35,612 nt of DNA from Pseudomonadota bacterium (lineage in GTDB: Bacteria > Desulfobacterota > Desulfobacteria > Desulfobacterales > RPRI01). Below the pieces are notes generated by a model that made no database searches, was not told the DNA's origin, and worked only from the letters and a program-made list of their open reading frames with translations. The stretch is taken from positions 1 to 35,612 of the forward strand of contig JAHIFE010000123.1 in assembly GCA_018901125.1 (NCBI GenBank), in the 5' to 3' direction. Of the stretch, positions 1 to 8,178 are shown piece after piece; position 1 is the stretch's first letter, and every line of letters begins with the position of its first letter. Made by a program: the position numbers and the translations under genes.

Positions 1-130
1 AAACGTCCCATTTTGGCCGATCTCTGCGTTGGATGAAAATTTTAATCCTCGAAATACTCCATGTATTCCTGCGGTTAAAATTTTCATCCGCCTTGACCTT
101 GACCAAACTGAAACGTTTTGAAAGTGGCTC
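1..130. mobile_element. 142-bp MITE family, copy truncated by the window start
   Basis: This is the right-hand part of a dispersed non-coding element also found at 21496-21637, 22915-23056 and 35474-35612. It contains the inner hairpin arms GGATGAAAATTTTAA and TTAAAATTTTCATCC and ends in the terminal repeat ACGTTTTGAAAGTGGCTC (113-130). Its first 127 bases are identical to the last 127 bases of the window. It has no coding capacity of its own, so a transposase would have to act in trans. The base sequence and repeat structure are seen directly; the MITE label is inference. Confidence 0.85.
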
Positions 131-170
131 CCTTGTAATAGAAATCTAAATCAAAGTTTTTTTGTTTATT

Positions 171-824
171 TTAATGATTGAAATTAACAGCGCTAATAAT
201 ACCATCCAGCTTTTGCAGACCATTGTCATCTGTATAAGTCAATCCAAACAACAAAGCATATCCATTCATTATTGTTGCATATTGCTTTTGTCGGATGGTA
301 TTTGTACCCATATCTATTTGAATTTCGAGCACATCAAAATTGATTCCATCTATTTGTTCCTCGTAAATTTCTTTTGGGTATGATACTTTTACTGCGCTTG
401 CTTCCAGCATTTTTTTCGTATGGAAATGGTAGTCTTTGCCTCGAACGATACCTGGAAGATGTTTTACCTTCTCTGCCATTAATATTAAATTCGGGTTGGA
501 GTTTGTCGATGAGCCTGGCGGCTGTTCAGATGCGAATAAAAGATTTAAACTATCCAAATCGGCTGCCTCCAAAGCTGCATTTAAGTTTTTATCCTTGCCG
601 GCAATAATTTTGCCACTTTTCTTCATGAACTCGAAACGAGTCTCATCATCCATCACATACCATGCTTCCGGTATTGTAACTTTTAATTTGAAATAAGAGT
701 TAGTGTATACGCCCGATTCATATTTACCAAAATCTATCGCTTTTTTTGAATTGTTTTCACAACCCAATAAACAACATATTGTGAATATTGTTAATAAAAC
801 AATTATTGCATTTTTTGATTTCAT
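171..824 (-). CDS. Predicted lipoprotein of unknown function
   Basis: This 217-residue protein starts with a lipoprotein signal peptide: basic MKSKN, a hydrophobic stretch, then the lipobox LLGC with Cys22 as the predicted lipidated residue. It is therefore probably anchored to the outer membrane or the periplasmic face of the inner membrane. An in-frame ATG exists 17 codons upstream (875), but the 824 start is preceded by a clear ribosome site (AAGGGGAT) and places the signal peptide at the N-terminus, so I chose it. The mature part has no motif I recognise. It lies 50 bases downstream of uup on the same strand and may share its transcript. The 3' end lies about 40 bases from a MITE copy. 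The lipoprotein nature is well supported; the function is unknown. Confidence 0.8.
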   Translation of the reverse strand: MKSKNAIIVLLTIFTICCLLGCENNSKKAIDFGKYESGVYTNSYFKLKVTIPEAWYVMDDETRFEFMKKSGKIIAGKDKNLNAALEAADLDSLNLLFASEQPPGSSTNSNPNLILMAEKVKHLPGIVRGKDYHFHTKKMLEASAVKVSYPKEIYEEQIDGINFDVLEIQIDMGTNTIRQKQYATIMNGYALLFGLTYTDDNGLQKLDGIISAVNFNH

Positions 825-874
825 AATACATCCCCTTTCCAAAAGCTGATTATTAAAATTGTATGATAAAACCA

Positions 875-2776
875 CTATTCCAGACTATCGACAATGGCAT
901 CCAGCTCCTCCCAGCGCCGGTATGCGGCTGAGATTTTATCTTCTATGACTTGCAGACGCGCAGTGATATCAGAAATTTCTTCCTTGTTATTTTTATAGAA
1001 ATCCGGGTTGGACATGTCTGCAACAAGCTGTTTATGCTCTGTTTCCAGGTCATCGATGGTTCGAGGCAGAATTTCTAAGTCCCGTTGCTCCTTGAAGCTG
1101 AGTTTGCGAGGTTTGTCCGGCTTGTTCCTGGCAGCACGCGGCTTGATGTTTTTTGATTCAGGCTTTGGCACAGATTCAACGTTCGGGCGTTGAGCCAACC
1201 AGTCATCATAACCGCCGGGATATTCCCGGATTGTGCCTTTACCCTCAAAGGCCAGAGTACTTGTGACAACATTGTTTAAAAAGGTACGGTCGTGGCTTAC
1301 CAGCAAAAGCGTTCCGGGATACTCCAACAGCAGATCTTCCAGCAGTTCCAGGGTTTCGGCATCAAGATCATTGGTTGGCTCATCCATTACCAGTACATTA
1401 GTTGGTTTGACAAACAGTTTGGCCAGTAGGAGGCGATTCTTTTCGCCGCCCGAGAGAATGTGCACCGGTGTGCGGGTGCGCTCAGGAGGAAATAAAAAAT
1501 CCTGAAGGTAGGAGATCACATGACGTTTTTGTCCGTTGAACTCGATGAAATCATTGCCTTCGCCAATATTCTGAACAACGGTTTTATCTTCATCTAACTG
1601 GATGCGCAGCTGATCGAAATAGGCCACTTGCAGCTGTGTGCCATGACGGATACTTCCTTTGTCCGGAGCGATCTCCTGAAGCAGAATTTTGAGCAGGGTT
1701 GTTTTACCCAATCCGTTGGGACCGATAAGACCTATTTTGTCACCTCTCATTATAACGGTAGAAAGATCCTTGATATATGGCACACCGGCGAAAGAAGAAT
1801 GAATCCCTTTGGCCTCAATAACCAGCTTGCCGCTGCGTTCAGCTTCCTGGATCTTCATGTTCACACGGCCTATTTCAACCCGGCGTGCTCGAAAATCCTC
1901 GCGCATTTTTTTTAAAACCCGAACGCGCCCTTCGTTTCGGGTTCGACGGGCTTTGATGCCCTTACGTATCCAGATCTCTTCTGCCGAGAGCTTTTTGTCA
2001 AAACGCCGATTTTGATTTTCCTCGCTCTGGGCATCGGCTTCCCTGCGTTTTAAATAGGTTCCATAATCACAGGCATACGAGATAAGTCGGCCTCGATCCA
2101 GTTCCAAAATGCGGTTGGCAATCCTTTTTACAAATGCCCGGTCATGGGAAACAAAAAGCAGGGTTTGAACGTGCTTGGCAATGTAATCCTCCATCCAGAC
2201 GATAGTGTCGATATCCAGATGGTTTGTGGGTTCGTCCAGAAGAAGCAAATCGGGTTGTCGGACCAGTGCACGACAAAACAGCGCGCGGCGCTTCATGCCT
2301 GCTGAAAGAGTGGCAAAATTCAATTCGGGATCGAGTCCGGTACGTGCCAGCAAATCCTCGATACGCGGCGCCAGGACCCACCCATTCACAGAATCCATTT
2401 GGTGCTGCAACGCTTCGTACCTGGCAAGGTATTCCGGATTACCGACCGACACCAAGTCACTGGATAAGCGGCGGTACTGGATCAGGGTCTGACCAGCATC
2501 GCCGAGACCTAGGGCTACCGTATCAAAAATTGTGTCATGGGTGTAGCAAGGCACTTCCTGCTCTAGTATAGCGGTGGTCAAACCTTGCTGAACCCTGATC
2601 TCCCCGCTGTCCGGCAATAGATTGCCATTTATAAGTTTAATCAAACTAGATTTGCCAACACCATTTCTGCCCAACAAGCAGATCCGTTCGCCCTTTTCAA
2701 TTTGCAGGTTGACTTTGTCGAGCAATGGCACACCACCCAAGCCCCAGCTCATATCCTGCATGCTGATTAATGCCAT
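875..2776 (-). CDS. uup: ABC-F family ATPase Uup
   Basis: This soluble tandem ATPase of 633 residues belongs to the ABC-F family, which acts on ribosomes or nucleic acid rather than as a transporter. The first ATPase domain has Walker A GRNGVGKSS (36-44) and Walker B LLLLDEPTNHLD (177-188). The second has GPNGLGKTT, the signature LSGGEKNR and VLVMDEPTNDLD. The inter-domain linker with ARRTRNEGRVR and the C-terminal predicted coiled coil (about 560-633) are typical of Uup, a DNA-binding ABC-F protein linked to precise excision of transposons. No membrane segment is present. The first signature reads LSAG (157-160) instead of LSGG. Its codons look more GC-rich than those of its neighbours. Family assignment is secure; the cellular role rests on E. 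coli knowledge. Confidence 0.93.
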   Translation of the reverse strand: MALISMQDMSWGLGGVPLLDKVNLQIEKGERICLLGRNGVGKSSLIKLINGNLLPDSGEIRVQQGLTTAILEQEVPCYTHDTIFDTVALGLGDAGQTLIQYRRLSSDLVSVGNPEYLARYEALQHQMDSVNGWVLAPRIEDLLARTGLDPELNFATLSAGMKRRALFCRALVRQPDLLLLDEPTNHLDIDTIVWMEDYIAKHVQTLLFVSHDRAFVKRIANRILELDRGRLISYACDYGTYLKRREADAQSEENQNRRFDKKLSAEEIWIRKGIKARRTRNEGRVRVLKKMREDFRARRVEIGRVNMKIQEAERSGKLVIEAKGIHSSFAGVPYIKDLSTVIMRGDKIGLIGPNGLGKTTLLKILLQEIAPDKGSIRHGTQLQVAYFDQLRIQLDEDKTVVQNIGEGNDFIEFNGQKRHVISYLQDFLFPPERTRTPVHILSGGEKNRLLLAKLFVKPTNVLVMDEPTNDLDAETLELLEDLLLEYPGTLLLVSHDRTFLNNVVTSTLAFEGKGTIREYPGGYDDWLAQRPNVESVPKPESKNIKPRAARNKPDKPRKLSFKEQRDLEILPRTIDDLETEHKQLVADMSNPDFYKNNKEEISDITARLQVIEDKISAAYRRWEELDAIVDSLE

Positions 2777-2920
2777 GGGGTATCACCCATAAACTCTAAT
2801 ATTGAGTCAGATTCAATCTTATAATTCATTTCTTGCCCAAATCATTTATCCGTTTCTCCGATTAGCATGCTACAGATACCATTTTATTGTATTTAATCAA
2901 AGTAAGCATCTTCTGCTCAT

Positions 2921-2934
2921 AGAACATTTGTTCT
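2921..2934. promoter_or_regulatory. Perfect dyad AGAACATTTGTTCT upstream of uup
   Basis: A perfect 14-base dyad (AGAAC-ATTT-GTTCT) sits about 145 bases upstream of the uup start in a 300-base gene-free stretch (2777-3078). GAAC-N4-GTTC is the form of the LexA operator in Gram-positive bacteria. Whether LexA of this organism uses it is unknown, and a chance dyad is possible. The rest of the stretch holds only AT-rich sequence and the mini-repeat at 2997-3065. Confidence 0.25.
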
Positions 2935-2996
2935 TGCCGTTTTTTGCAAGTATTATCTGATAGCATATCCGGGCTAATACTTAAACTTTAAATATT

Positions 2997-3065
2997 GAGC
3001 CGGATTCAAAACTTCCCATTTTGGCCGATCTCTGTGACCAAACTTAAACGTTTTGAAAGTGGCTC
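2997..3065. repeat. Internally deleted 69-bp derivative of the 142-bp MITE
   Basis: It begins GAGCCGGATTCAAAAC, continues with CCCATTTTGGCCGATCTCTG, then jumps directly to ACCAAACTTAAACGTTTTG and ends GAAAGTGGCTC. Compared with full copies it lacks the central hairpin of about 70 bases. The flanking 4-mers (TATT and ATAA) do not match, consistent with an old, decayed insertion. Confidence 0.8.
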
Positions 3066-3078
3066 ATAATTATTTGTT

Positions 3079-3300
3079 TTATTCAATATTCTTATTTGTT
3101 TTTGAGGAATTTTTAAAAATATTTGTCAAATCAAGGCCAAAATATCGCAAACACATCAGTAGCAACAACGCGGCACTTCCTTCGTCTAAATTCCCGATAA
3201 ACGGAATATTGTCAGGAATAACTTCAATCACTCCTACACCAATATTTAGAAGATACATGAGCGATATAATACCTAAACATACAATAATAATCTTTTGCAT
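3079..3300 (-). CDS. Small DUF1232-like membrane protein
   Basis: This 73-residue protein has a hydrophobic N-terminal helix (about 3-27), then the stretch VIEVIPDNIPFIGNLDEG (29-46) and a second hydrophobic helix. The pattern IPD-x-IP-hhG-xLD is the hallmark of DUF1232/YkvA-type proteins, whose biochemical role is not established. It lies on the same strand as the trk genes but about 130 bases downstream of trkH, and about 300 bases upstream of uup. I see no strong ribosome site before its ATG. Assignment rests on the single short motif, so it is moderate. Confidence 0.6.
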   Translation of the reverse strand: MQKIIIVCLGIISLMYLLNIGVGVIEVIPDNIPFIGNLDEGSAALLLLMCLRYFGLDLTNIFKNSSKTNKNIE

Positions 3301-3429
3301 AGGATGCCCTCAAACGAAATAAAGGTTACTCCTCTACCGAGAAGACTACTTCCACATCTTGTTCCGGCAAGAGTTTCTTTTTCAACTGATTTGCCAACTT
3401 TCCAATTATGGATAGAACGGCACTCTAAC

Positions 3430-4881
3430 TTACTTTCTCCAAAAAGCAGGAGTAAAAAGTATAAAAATAGTATAAAGTTCCAACCTGCCTGCCAGCATGG
3501 CAAAACACAGCACCCATTTAACATAAGCTGGATAGAATGCGTAGTGCTCAGCAGGGCCGACATTGCCTAAGCCTGGGCCGATATTTCCTACTGTGGCCAG
3601 GGCGGTTGTCACGGAAGTGAGAACATCCTGATTCGATGAAGCTACTACCAGTGTTGTTATTAATATCATGAATATATAAAGAAAGAAAAATCCGGAAATA
3701 GCATACATTATATCCTTCTTGATAGTCTTTCTGTTTATCTTCAAAATAAAGATGGCCCTTGGGTGAAGTAGATATTTCATTTCATTGTAGGCTTGTTTAA
3801 GAAGAGAGTATATCCGGATAACCTTAATTCCGCCTCCTGTGGAACCTGAGCACCCGCCAATAAACATTAAAAAGAATAGTATCGCCTGAGCCAGGAATGG
3901 CCATTTCTCATAATCGACAGTGGCATAACCTGTTGTTGTAAGTATTGAAGCAGCCTGGAAACTGGCATGACGTATGGAATTTCCAATGGAATCGTAATAT
4001 GTGCCGTAAAGATTAAAAGTTATTATAACAACAGCCAAGATAAAAATAGTTAAATATACTCTAAATTCCGTATCCCAAAATAAAACCTTATATCTTCCTG
4101 TTAACACTCTATAGTGAAGAATAAAATTAGCACCTGCGATAATCATAAATATTGTAATTACTCCGTCAATATACGCAGAATTGTAATATCCTACACTAGT
4201 ATTTTTTGGAGAAAAACCTCCAGTCGCAAGAGTGCCGAATGTATGTGTAACAGCATCAAAAAGATTCATACCTCCAAGCATTAAAAGGAGTGTCTGTGTT
4301 ATCGTAAGACCTAAATAAATATACCATAATATTTTTGCAGTCTCTTTAATTCTCGGAGAAATCTTATCAACAGAAGGCCCGGGAGCCTCGGCCTTTATCA
4401 ATTGCAACCCTCCTATTCCAAGAATAGGAAGTATGGCAACAGTCAATACTACTATTCCCATACCTCCAAGCCAGTGAGTCAGGGAACGCCAGAAAAGCAG
4501 GGATTTCGGAAGAGACTCAATATTTGTAAGGATAGAAGCGCCTGTTGTTGTGAATCCGGACATGGTTTCAAAGAATGCATTCGTAAAAGCCGGAATAGAA
4601 CCAGTAAAATAAAATGGCAGGGCACCCACAAAAGAAGCTGAAAGCCAGCTTAAAGTTACCAGAAGAAAGCCGTCTCTTGCAGAAAGACTTTCCTGCTTTT
4701 CAGGCTTTAAGAAGAAATATGATATTGATGAAATTAAAAGAAGACCGCCTATTATTAAAAGAAATATTTTGAATTCATTAATTTCTTTATAGTACAAAGC
4801 AACGGCAGCAGGAAATATAAGAAAAAACGTTATAATCAGCGTTAGAATTGAGATTATTTTTAGTACAAGTTTATAGTTCAT
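3430..4881 (-). CDS. trkH: Potassium uptake protein TrkH (channel subunit)
   Basis: This 483-residue polytopic inner-membrane protein is the ion-conducting subunit of a Trk/Ktr potassium uptake system. The four pore-loop repeats of the superfamily are visible: SGFTTTGASIL (about 108-118), FGTLATGGFSP, ASILTTTGYATVDYEKWP and ATVGNIGPGLG, each carrying the filter glycine. The C-terminus RLELYTIFILFTPAFW is typical of the family, and the length fits TrkH. It begins 3 bases after the trkA stop, so the two are co-transcribed and probably translationally coupled. TrkA is expected to bind its cytoplasmic face and gate it with nucleotide. Distinguishing TrkH from KtrB by name is a convention; the presence of a double-RCK TrkA favours Trk. 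Confidence 0.95.
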   Translation of the reverse strand: MNYKLVLKIISILTLIITFFLIFPAAVALYYKEINEFKIFLLIIGGLLLISSISYFFLKPEKQESLSARDGFLLVTLSWLSASFVGALPFYFTGSIPAFTNAFFETMSGFTTTGASILTNIESLPKSLLFWRSLTHWLGGMGIVVLTVAILPILGIGGLQLIKAEAPGPSVDKISPRIKETAKILWYIYLGLTITQTLLLMLGGMNLFDAVTHTFGTLATGGFSPKNTSVGYYNSAYIDGVITIFMIIAGANFILHYRVLTGRYKVLFWDTEFRVYLTIFILAVVIITFNLYGTYYDSIGNSIRHASFQAASILTTTGYATVDYEKWPFLAQAILFFLMFIGGCSGSTGGGIKVIRIYSLLKQAYNEMKYLLHPRAIFILKINRKTIKKDIMYAISGFFFLYIFMILITTLVVASSNQDVLTSVTTALATVGNIGPGLGNVGPAEHYAFYPAYVKWVLCFAMLAGRLELYTIFILFTPAFWRK

Positions 4882-4884
4882 ACC

Positions 4885-6228
4885 TTATCTGTTAAAAATT
4901 TTTTCAACTTCAGAAACTGATTCCTTTGTTGTTATTGTTACGATATTATCGCCTTCCTGAATTAAGAATTTTCCATCCGGTATATAGCTTTCAGAATTTC
5001 TTGTTACTGCAAGTATCAAAGTATTATCCGGCAACCTTATATTTTCAATTGTTTTGCCTGTTATAGCACTGCTTTTATCTATCGAAAATTCAATTACCTC
5101 TGCTTTTCCAGTTAAAATGCTGTAAATACTTTTTATGTTGCCTTTTCTGATAAACTTTAAGACAGTATCAACAGTGCTTCTTTTAGGGCTTACAATTGAA
5201 TCTATTCCAAGATTGGAAGCTATTGAGAGATAATTTCTTCTTGTTACAAGCGCTATGGATCTCTTTACGCCGAATGTCTTTGCATAGATTGCAGCAAGAA
5301 TATTGAGTTCCTGATTGTTTGTTGTTGTAACAATTAAATCATAGGAATACAATTGTTCCTCTTCAAAGATATCCCTGTCCGAAATATCACTATAAATAAC
5401 AATAGCCTTGGGAAATTCATCTGCCAGAAGCTTGCACTTCTCATAATCCGAATCTATAATCTTAATGTTACGCTGCTGGTCTATAAGAGATCTTGCAGTA
5501 TATCTTCCGATTCTCCCGCCTCCCACAATCACTATATTCTTAATAATCAGGGAAGATCTCCCGAACTCGCTGAGCACTTTTTCCAATACGTCCTGAGTAG
5601 CAACCAAGTATATATTGTCGTTTTCCTTAATAATTGTATTCCCGGAAGGGATAATAATATTGTCCTGACGTACTATGCAGGAGATTAAAAAATCCCTTTT
5701 CAAGCTAACCTTAATTTCCCGTAAAGATTTATCTTTAAAAAAAGAGGCGCTGTTGATAACAACATTTCTCATCTGAACATTCGCATTGCTAAACAGCCTT
5801 AAATTGCTGGTAGCTCCATACATAACGCTCTCTACTATCTCTCTTGCCGCCTCTACTTCCGGATTAACAAAATAATCTATTCCAAGGAAGACTTTTTCAA
5901 AATTTTTGATACTGGAATAATCAAGATTCCTTACCCTTGCAAGCTTATTCGGCACCTTAAACTCGCTGGCTACAAGAGCGCAGGAAATCATATTGACTTC
6001 ATCCGAGTCCGTTACGCTCAGGAAGAAATCAGCCTTTTCAATACCGGCTTTTCTTAAAACTCTTGGATTATTTCCTTCTCCTGTAATAACAATGCAATCA
6101 AGATGATTTGAGGCATGCTTGGCAACATCCGGATTATGCTCGATTATTACAACGTCCTTATTCTCAGCTATTAACTGTGCTGCTATTTGAGAGCCGACGG
6201 CACCAGCGCCTACAATTACAATTTTCAT
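4885..6228 (-). CDS. trkA: Trk system regulatory subunit TrkA (two RCK modules)
   Basis: This 447-residue cytoplasmic protein is built of two tandem RCK modules. The first Rossmann motif is GAGAVG (7-12) and the second is GGGRIG (236-241), each opening a dinucleotide-binding fold and followed by a TrkA-C type domain. It regulates the TrkH channel by binding NAD(H) or adenine nucleotides. It is first in the trkA-trkH operon. Upstream lie 292 bases without a gene (6229-6520) that hold a short hairpin (GGAG-ATAAAT-CTCC) but no riboswitch I could confirm. Full length and both motifs are intact. Confidence 0.95.
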   Translation of the reverse strand: MKIVIVGAGAVGSQIAAQLIAENKDVVIIEHNPDVAKHASNHLDCIVITGEGNNPRVLRKAGIEKADFFLSVTDSDEVNMISCALVASEFKVPNKLARVRNLDYSSIKNFEKVFLGIDYFVNPEVEAAREIVESVMYGATSNLRLFSNANVQMRNVVINSASFFKDKSLREIKVSLKRDFLISCIVRQDNIIIPSGNTIIKENDNIYLVATQDVLEKVLSEFGRSSLIIKNIVIVGGGRIGRYTARSLIDQQRNIKIIDSDYEKCKLLADEFPKAIVIYSDISDRDIFEEEQLYSYDLIVTTTNNQELNILAAIYAKTFGVKRSIALVTRRNYLSIASNLGIDSIVSPKRSTVDTVLKFIRKGNIKSIYSILTGKAEVIEFSIDKSSAITGKTIENIRLPDNTLILAVTRNSESYIPDGKFLIQEGDNIVTITTKESVSEVEKIFNR

Positions 6229-6520
6229 GATTGTCTTCTTTGCAAATAATAATCAGTCTTTAATTTCTTTAGGCAACCCAGCCGGAGATTTATCTCCTCC
6301 ATTGTCATGCGATAAACATGCTTAATATAGATATTTAATCAATTTATCAAGAAATAATCACAAATGAAGCTTGGCTCTAATATCTAATTTCTATGCAGTT
6401 TTATACTGCTCTACTATATTAATCTAATACAGGCCAGATATGGGAGATTTTCTCAGCTTTTTCAAGGCTAAAAGCGTAGGAAATTTAGCAACGTATCTTT
6501 ATAAAAGTACATACAGCTAA

Positions 6521-7996
6521 TCACTTAGCGCTCTGTATGTATTTTTTCACAGTACGTCTATCCAGATTTACCCTTCGCGACACCTCTTCAAAGGTACCAA
6601 ATCGCTGGTAAAGCATTATGCAGTAATTACCTAAAAGTGTCTGGGCATCCATGCTTCCGGATTCTATCCCCGACAATAGATGCGTTTTTTCGTCAGGTCT
6701 TGTTTCTTTTTTGTCGCCTGAATAACTGCGCTTGAGCAGCACCCTGCGCACACATTGTTCCAGCTCCCGGACATTGCCGGGCCAATGGTAATGATTGCCG
6801 AGTTCTATTGAAATCACATCCCTTACAATGTCTGCCAGCTCCGGAGAAGGTTTTCCGATCAGCCTTTCCACGGTATGAGATAAAAGCCAGTCAAGTTCAT
6901 CCGGGTCTTCCTCCAGACGCTGTCTCAGCGGCGGAACCGTAATGGTATCGGAGCACAGCCTGTAAAAAAAGTCATCCCTGAATCGTCCGTTAGCACGAAG
7001 TTTATTGATGTCGCGGTTCGTTGCAGCAATCACCCTGCCCTGAAACCGTTTTTTCTCGTGACCGCCCACAGGAGAATATACCCGTTCCTGCAAAACCTGG
7101 AGAAGCTTTATCTGAACAGGAATAGCGGTTTCACCGATTTCATCCAGAAAAATGGTGCTGTATTGTCCGCATTGTTCCAGAATACCTTTATGTGTTTCTA
7201 TTGCCCCTGTAAATGCACCCTTCCTGTGTCCAAACAACTCCGATTCGATCAATGCTTCCGGAAATTGAGACAGATTCAGGGAAATGAGGGAGCGGGTAAA
7301 GCTGTCTTCAAAACAATTCTCCTTTTCATTGTACGGAATAAATCCCGAACGTCCTATGGCTGCTGCCGCAGTTCCCTTGCCAGTGCCAGTTTCCCCAAGC
7401 AAGAGCGTTGAAAAATCCTCCATCCTGTTCCACAGATATTTTTCATACAAACCGATATCATAGGTAAAAACATTGTTCCAGAGGTTTAGCCTGAGCTGTC
7501 TCATGGAGGGACTTGTGCCCACAAGACTTCGTTCAATAAAGAAATAGGCCCTGCGCATCTGGTAAAAAATAGCAAAATAGCGGCAAGCCTCAGCTTCCCG
7601 GAAGCCATATTTAATAAGTGCGCTCATTAATTTTCCGGCAAACGACACCTTTAAAGGCGTGTCTCCAGCCTCTCGCTGGTCCATGATAAGCGTGTCGAAT
7701 GCCTGCGCATACTGATGATAGACATAAAAAAGCAACGAGTTCTTTACCCGTTCATGATCATCTCCTGAAAAAGAATTAATATCCGCCTGCCCTTTCTTTT
7801 CAAGAGCCTTTATTTCCCGGTCCACTGCCTGAAAAACCTTGTCCAGTATTTCAGGAGAAGCTGTATCAGGAGAAAGTCCTGATATCTCAAGATCAAACCG
7901 ATTCCTTTCGTCACTGAAAGGGTTGGCAAACACCGCCCGGGTGACCAAAGAGAAGAATTTGCGCTCCTTTACTGTGAGTTTGTTTTCTGATTCCAT
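6521..7996 (-). CDS. Sigma-54-dependent transcriptional activator (Fis-type HTH)
   Basis: A bacterial enhancer-binding protein of 491 residues. Its N-terminal sensory region (about 1-165) has no recognised domain: I see no receiver, PAS or GAF signature. The central AAA+ domain has Walker A GETGTGKG (201-208), the sigma-54 contact loop GAFTGA (260-265), Walker B-like TIFLDEIGE and the arginine-finger region FRDDFFYRL. The C-terminus carries a helix-turn-helix ending RRTVKKYIQ. The start at Met 7996 (MESENK) is preferred over an upstream ATG at 8083, whose extra 29 residues look like intergenic translation. It is transcribed away from the VIT/vWA-rhombosortase operon across a 182-base gap. By the usual logic of divergent regulators it probably controls that operon, and it is the only candidate in the window for the sigma-54 sRNA promoters. 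Confidence 0.9.
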   Translation of the reverse strand: MESENKLTVKERKFFSLVTRAVFANPFSDERNRFDLEISGLSPDTASPEILDKVFQAVDREIKALEKKGQADINSFSGDDHERVKNSLLFYVYHQYAQAFDTLIMDQREAGDTPLKVSFAGKLMSALIKYGFREAEACRYFAIFYQMRRAYFFIERSLVGTSPSMRQLRLNLWNNVFTYDIGLYEKYLWNRMEDFSTLLLGETGTGKGTAAAAIGRSGFIPYNEKENCFEDSFTRSLISLNLSQFPEALIESELFGHRKGAFTGAIETHKGILEQCGQYSTIFLDEIGETAIPVQIKLLQVLQERVYSPVGGHEKKRFQGRVIAATNRDINKLRANGRFRDDFFYRLCSDTITVPPLRQRLEEDPDELDWLLSHTVERLIGKPSPELADIVRDVISIELGNHYHWPGNVRELEQCVRRVLLKRSYSGDKKETRPDEKTHLLSGIESGSMDAQTLLGNYCIMLYQRFGTFEEVSRRVNLDRRTVKKYIQSAK

Positions 7997-8071
7997 ACAA
8001 AATATGTACACATATAAGCATAATTTGTCTATATAATTTTTTATTAACATCCTGTGCAAATCTTTAACATA

Positions 8072-8130
8072 TTGAATATTCAATAATTATAATTTGGCAT
8101 GGTTTCTGTAAAGCATGGTTGCAATGCTTT
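8072..8130 (+). promoter_or_regulatory. Candidate regulatory region of the VIT/vWA operon
   Basis: Between the divergent genes I see a perfect dyad ATTGAATATTCAAT (8072-8085), then a sigma-54-like element TTGGCATGGTTTCTGTA (from 8094; the -12 GC is GT, a significant mismatch), then a second dyad AAAGCAT-N7-ATGCTTT (8110-8130). The ribosome site AAGGAGG (8165-8171) precedes the ATG at 8179. The promoter call is weak; the dyads are certain as sequence and fit operator sites for the divergent activator. Confidence 0.35.
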
Positions 8131-8178
8131 GAAATGTAAGGTGAGCAAAACCATTAATGTAAATAAGGAGGATTAAGC

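Noticed and set aside
6262-6300. Possible riboswitch upstream of trkA, with CCGGCTGGGTTGCC on the minus strand resembling the 3' core of a c-di-GMP-I riboswitch
   Set aside because: The matching 5' half (a CAAACC-type strand and the GGACGCAAAGCC-like core) is missing in the available leader. It also does not fit the c-di-AMP class often found before potassium uptake genes. Only a hairpin GGAG-ATAAAT-CTCC is certain.
8094-8110. Clear sigma-54 promoter for the VIT/vWA operon
   Set aside because: The -12 box has GT instead of the nearly invariant GC, so it is listed only as a candidate within the regulatory region.
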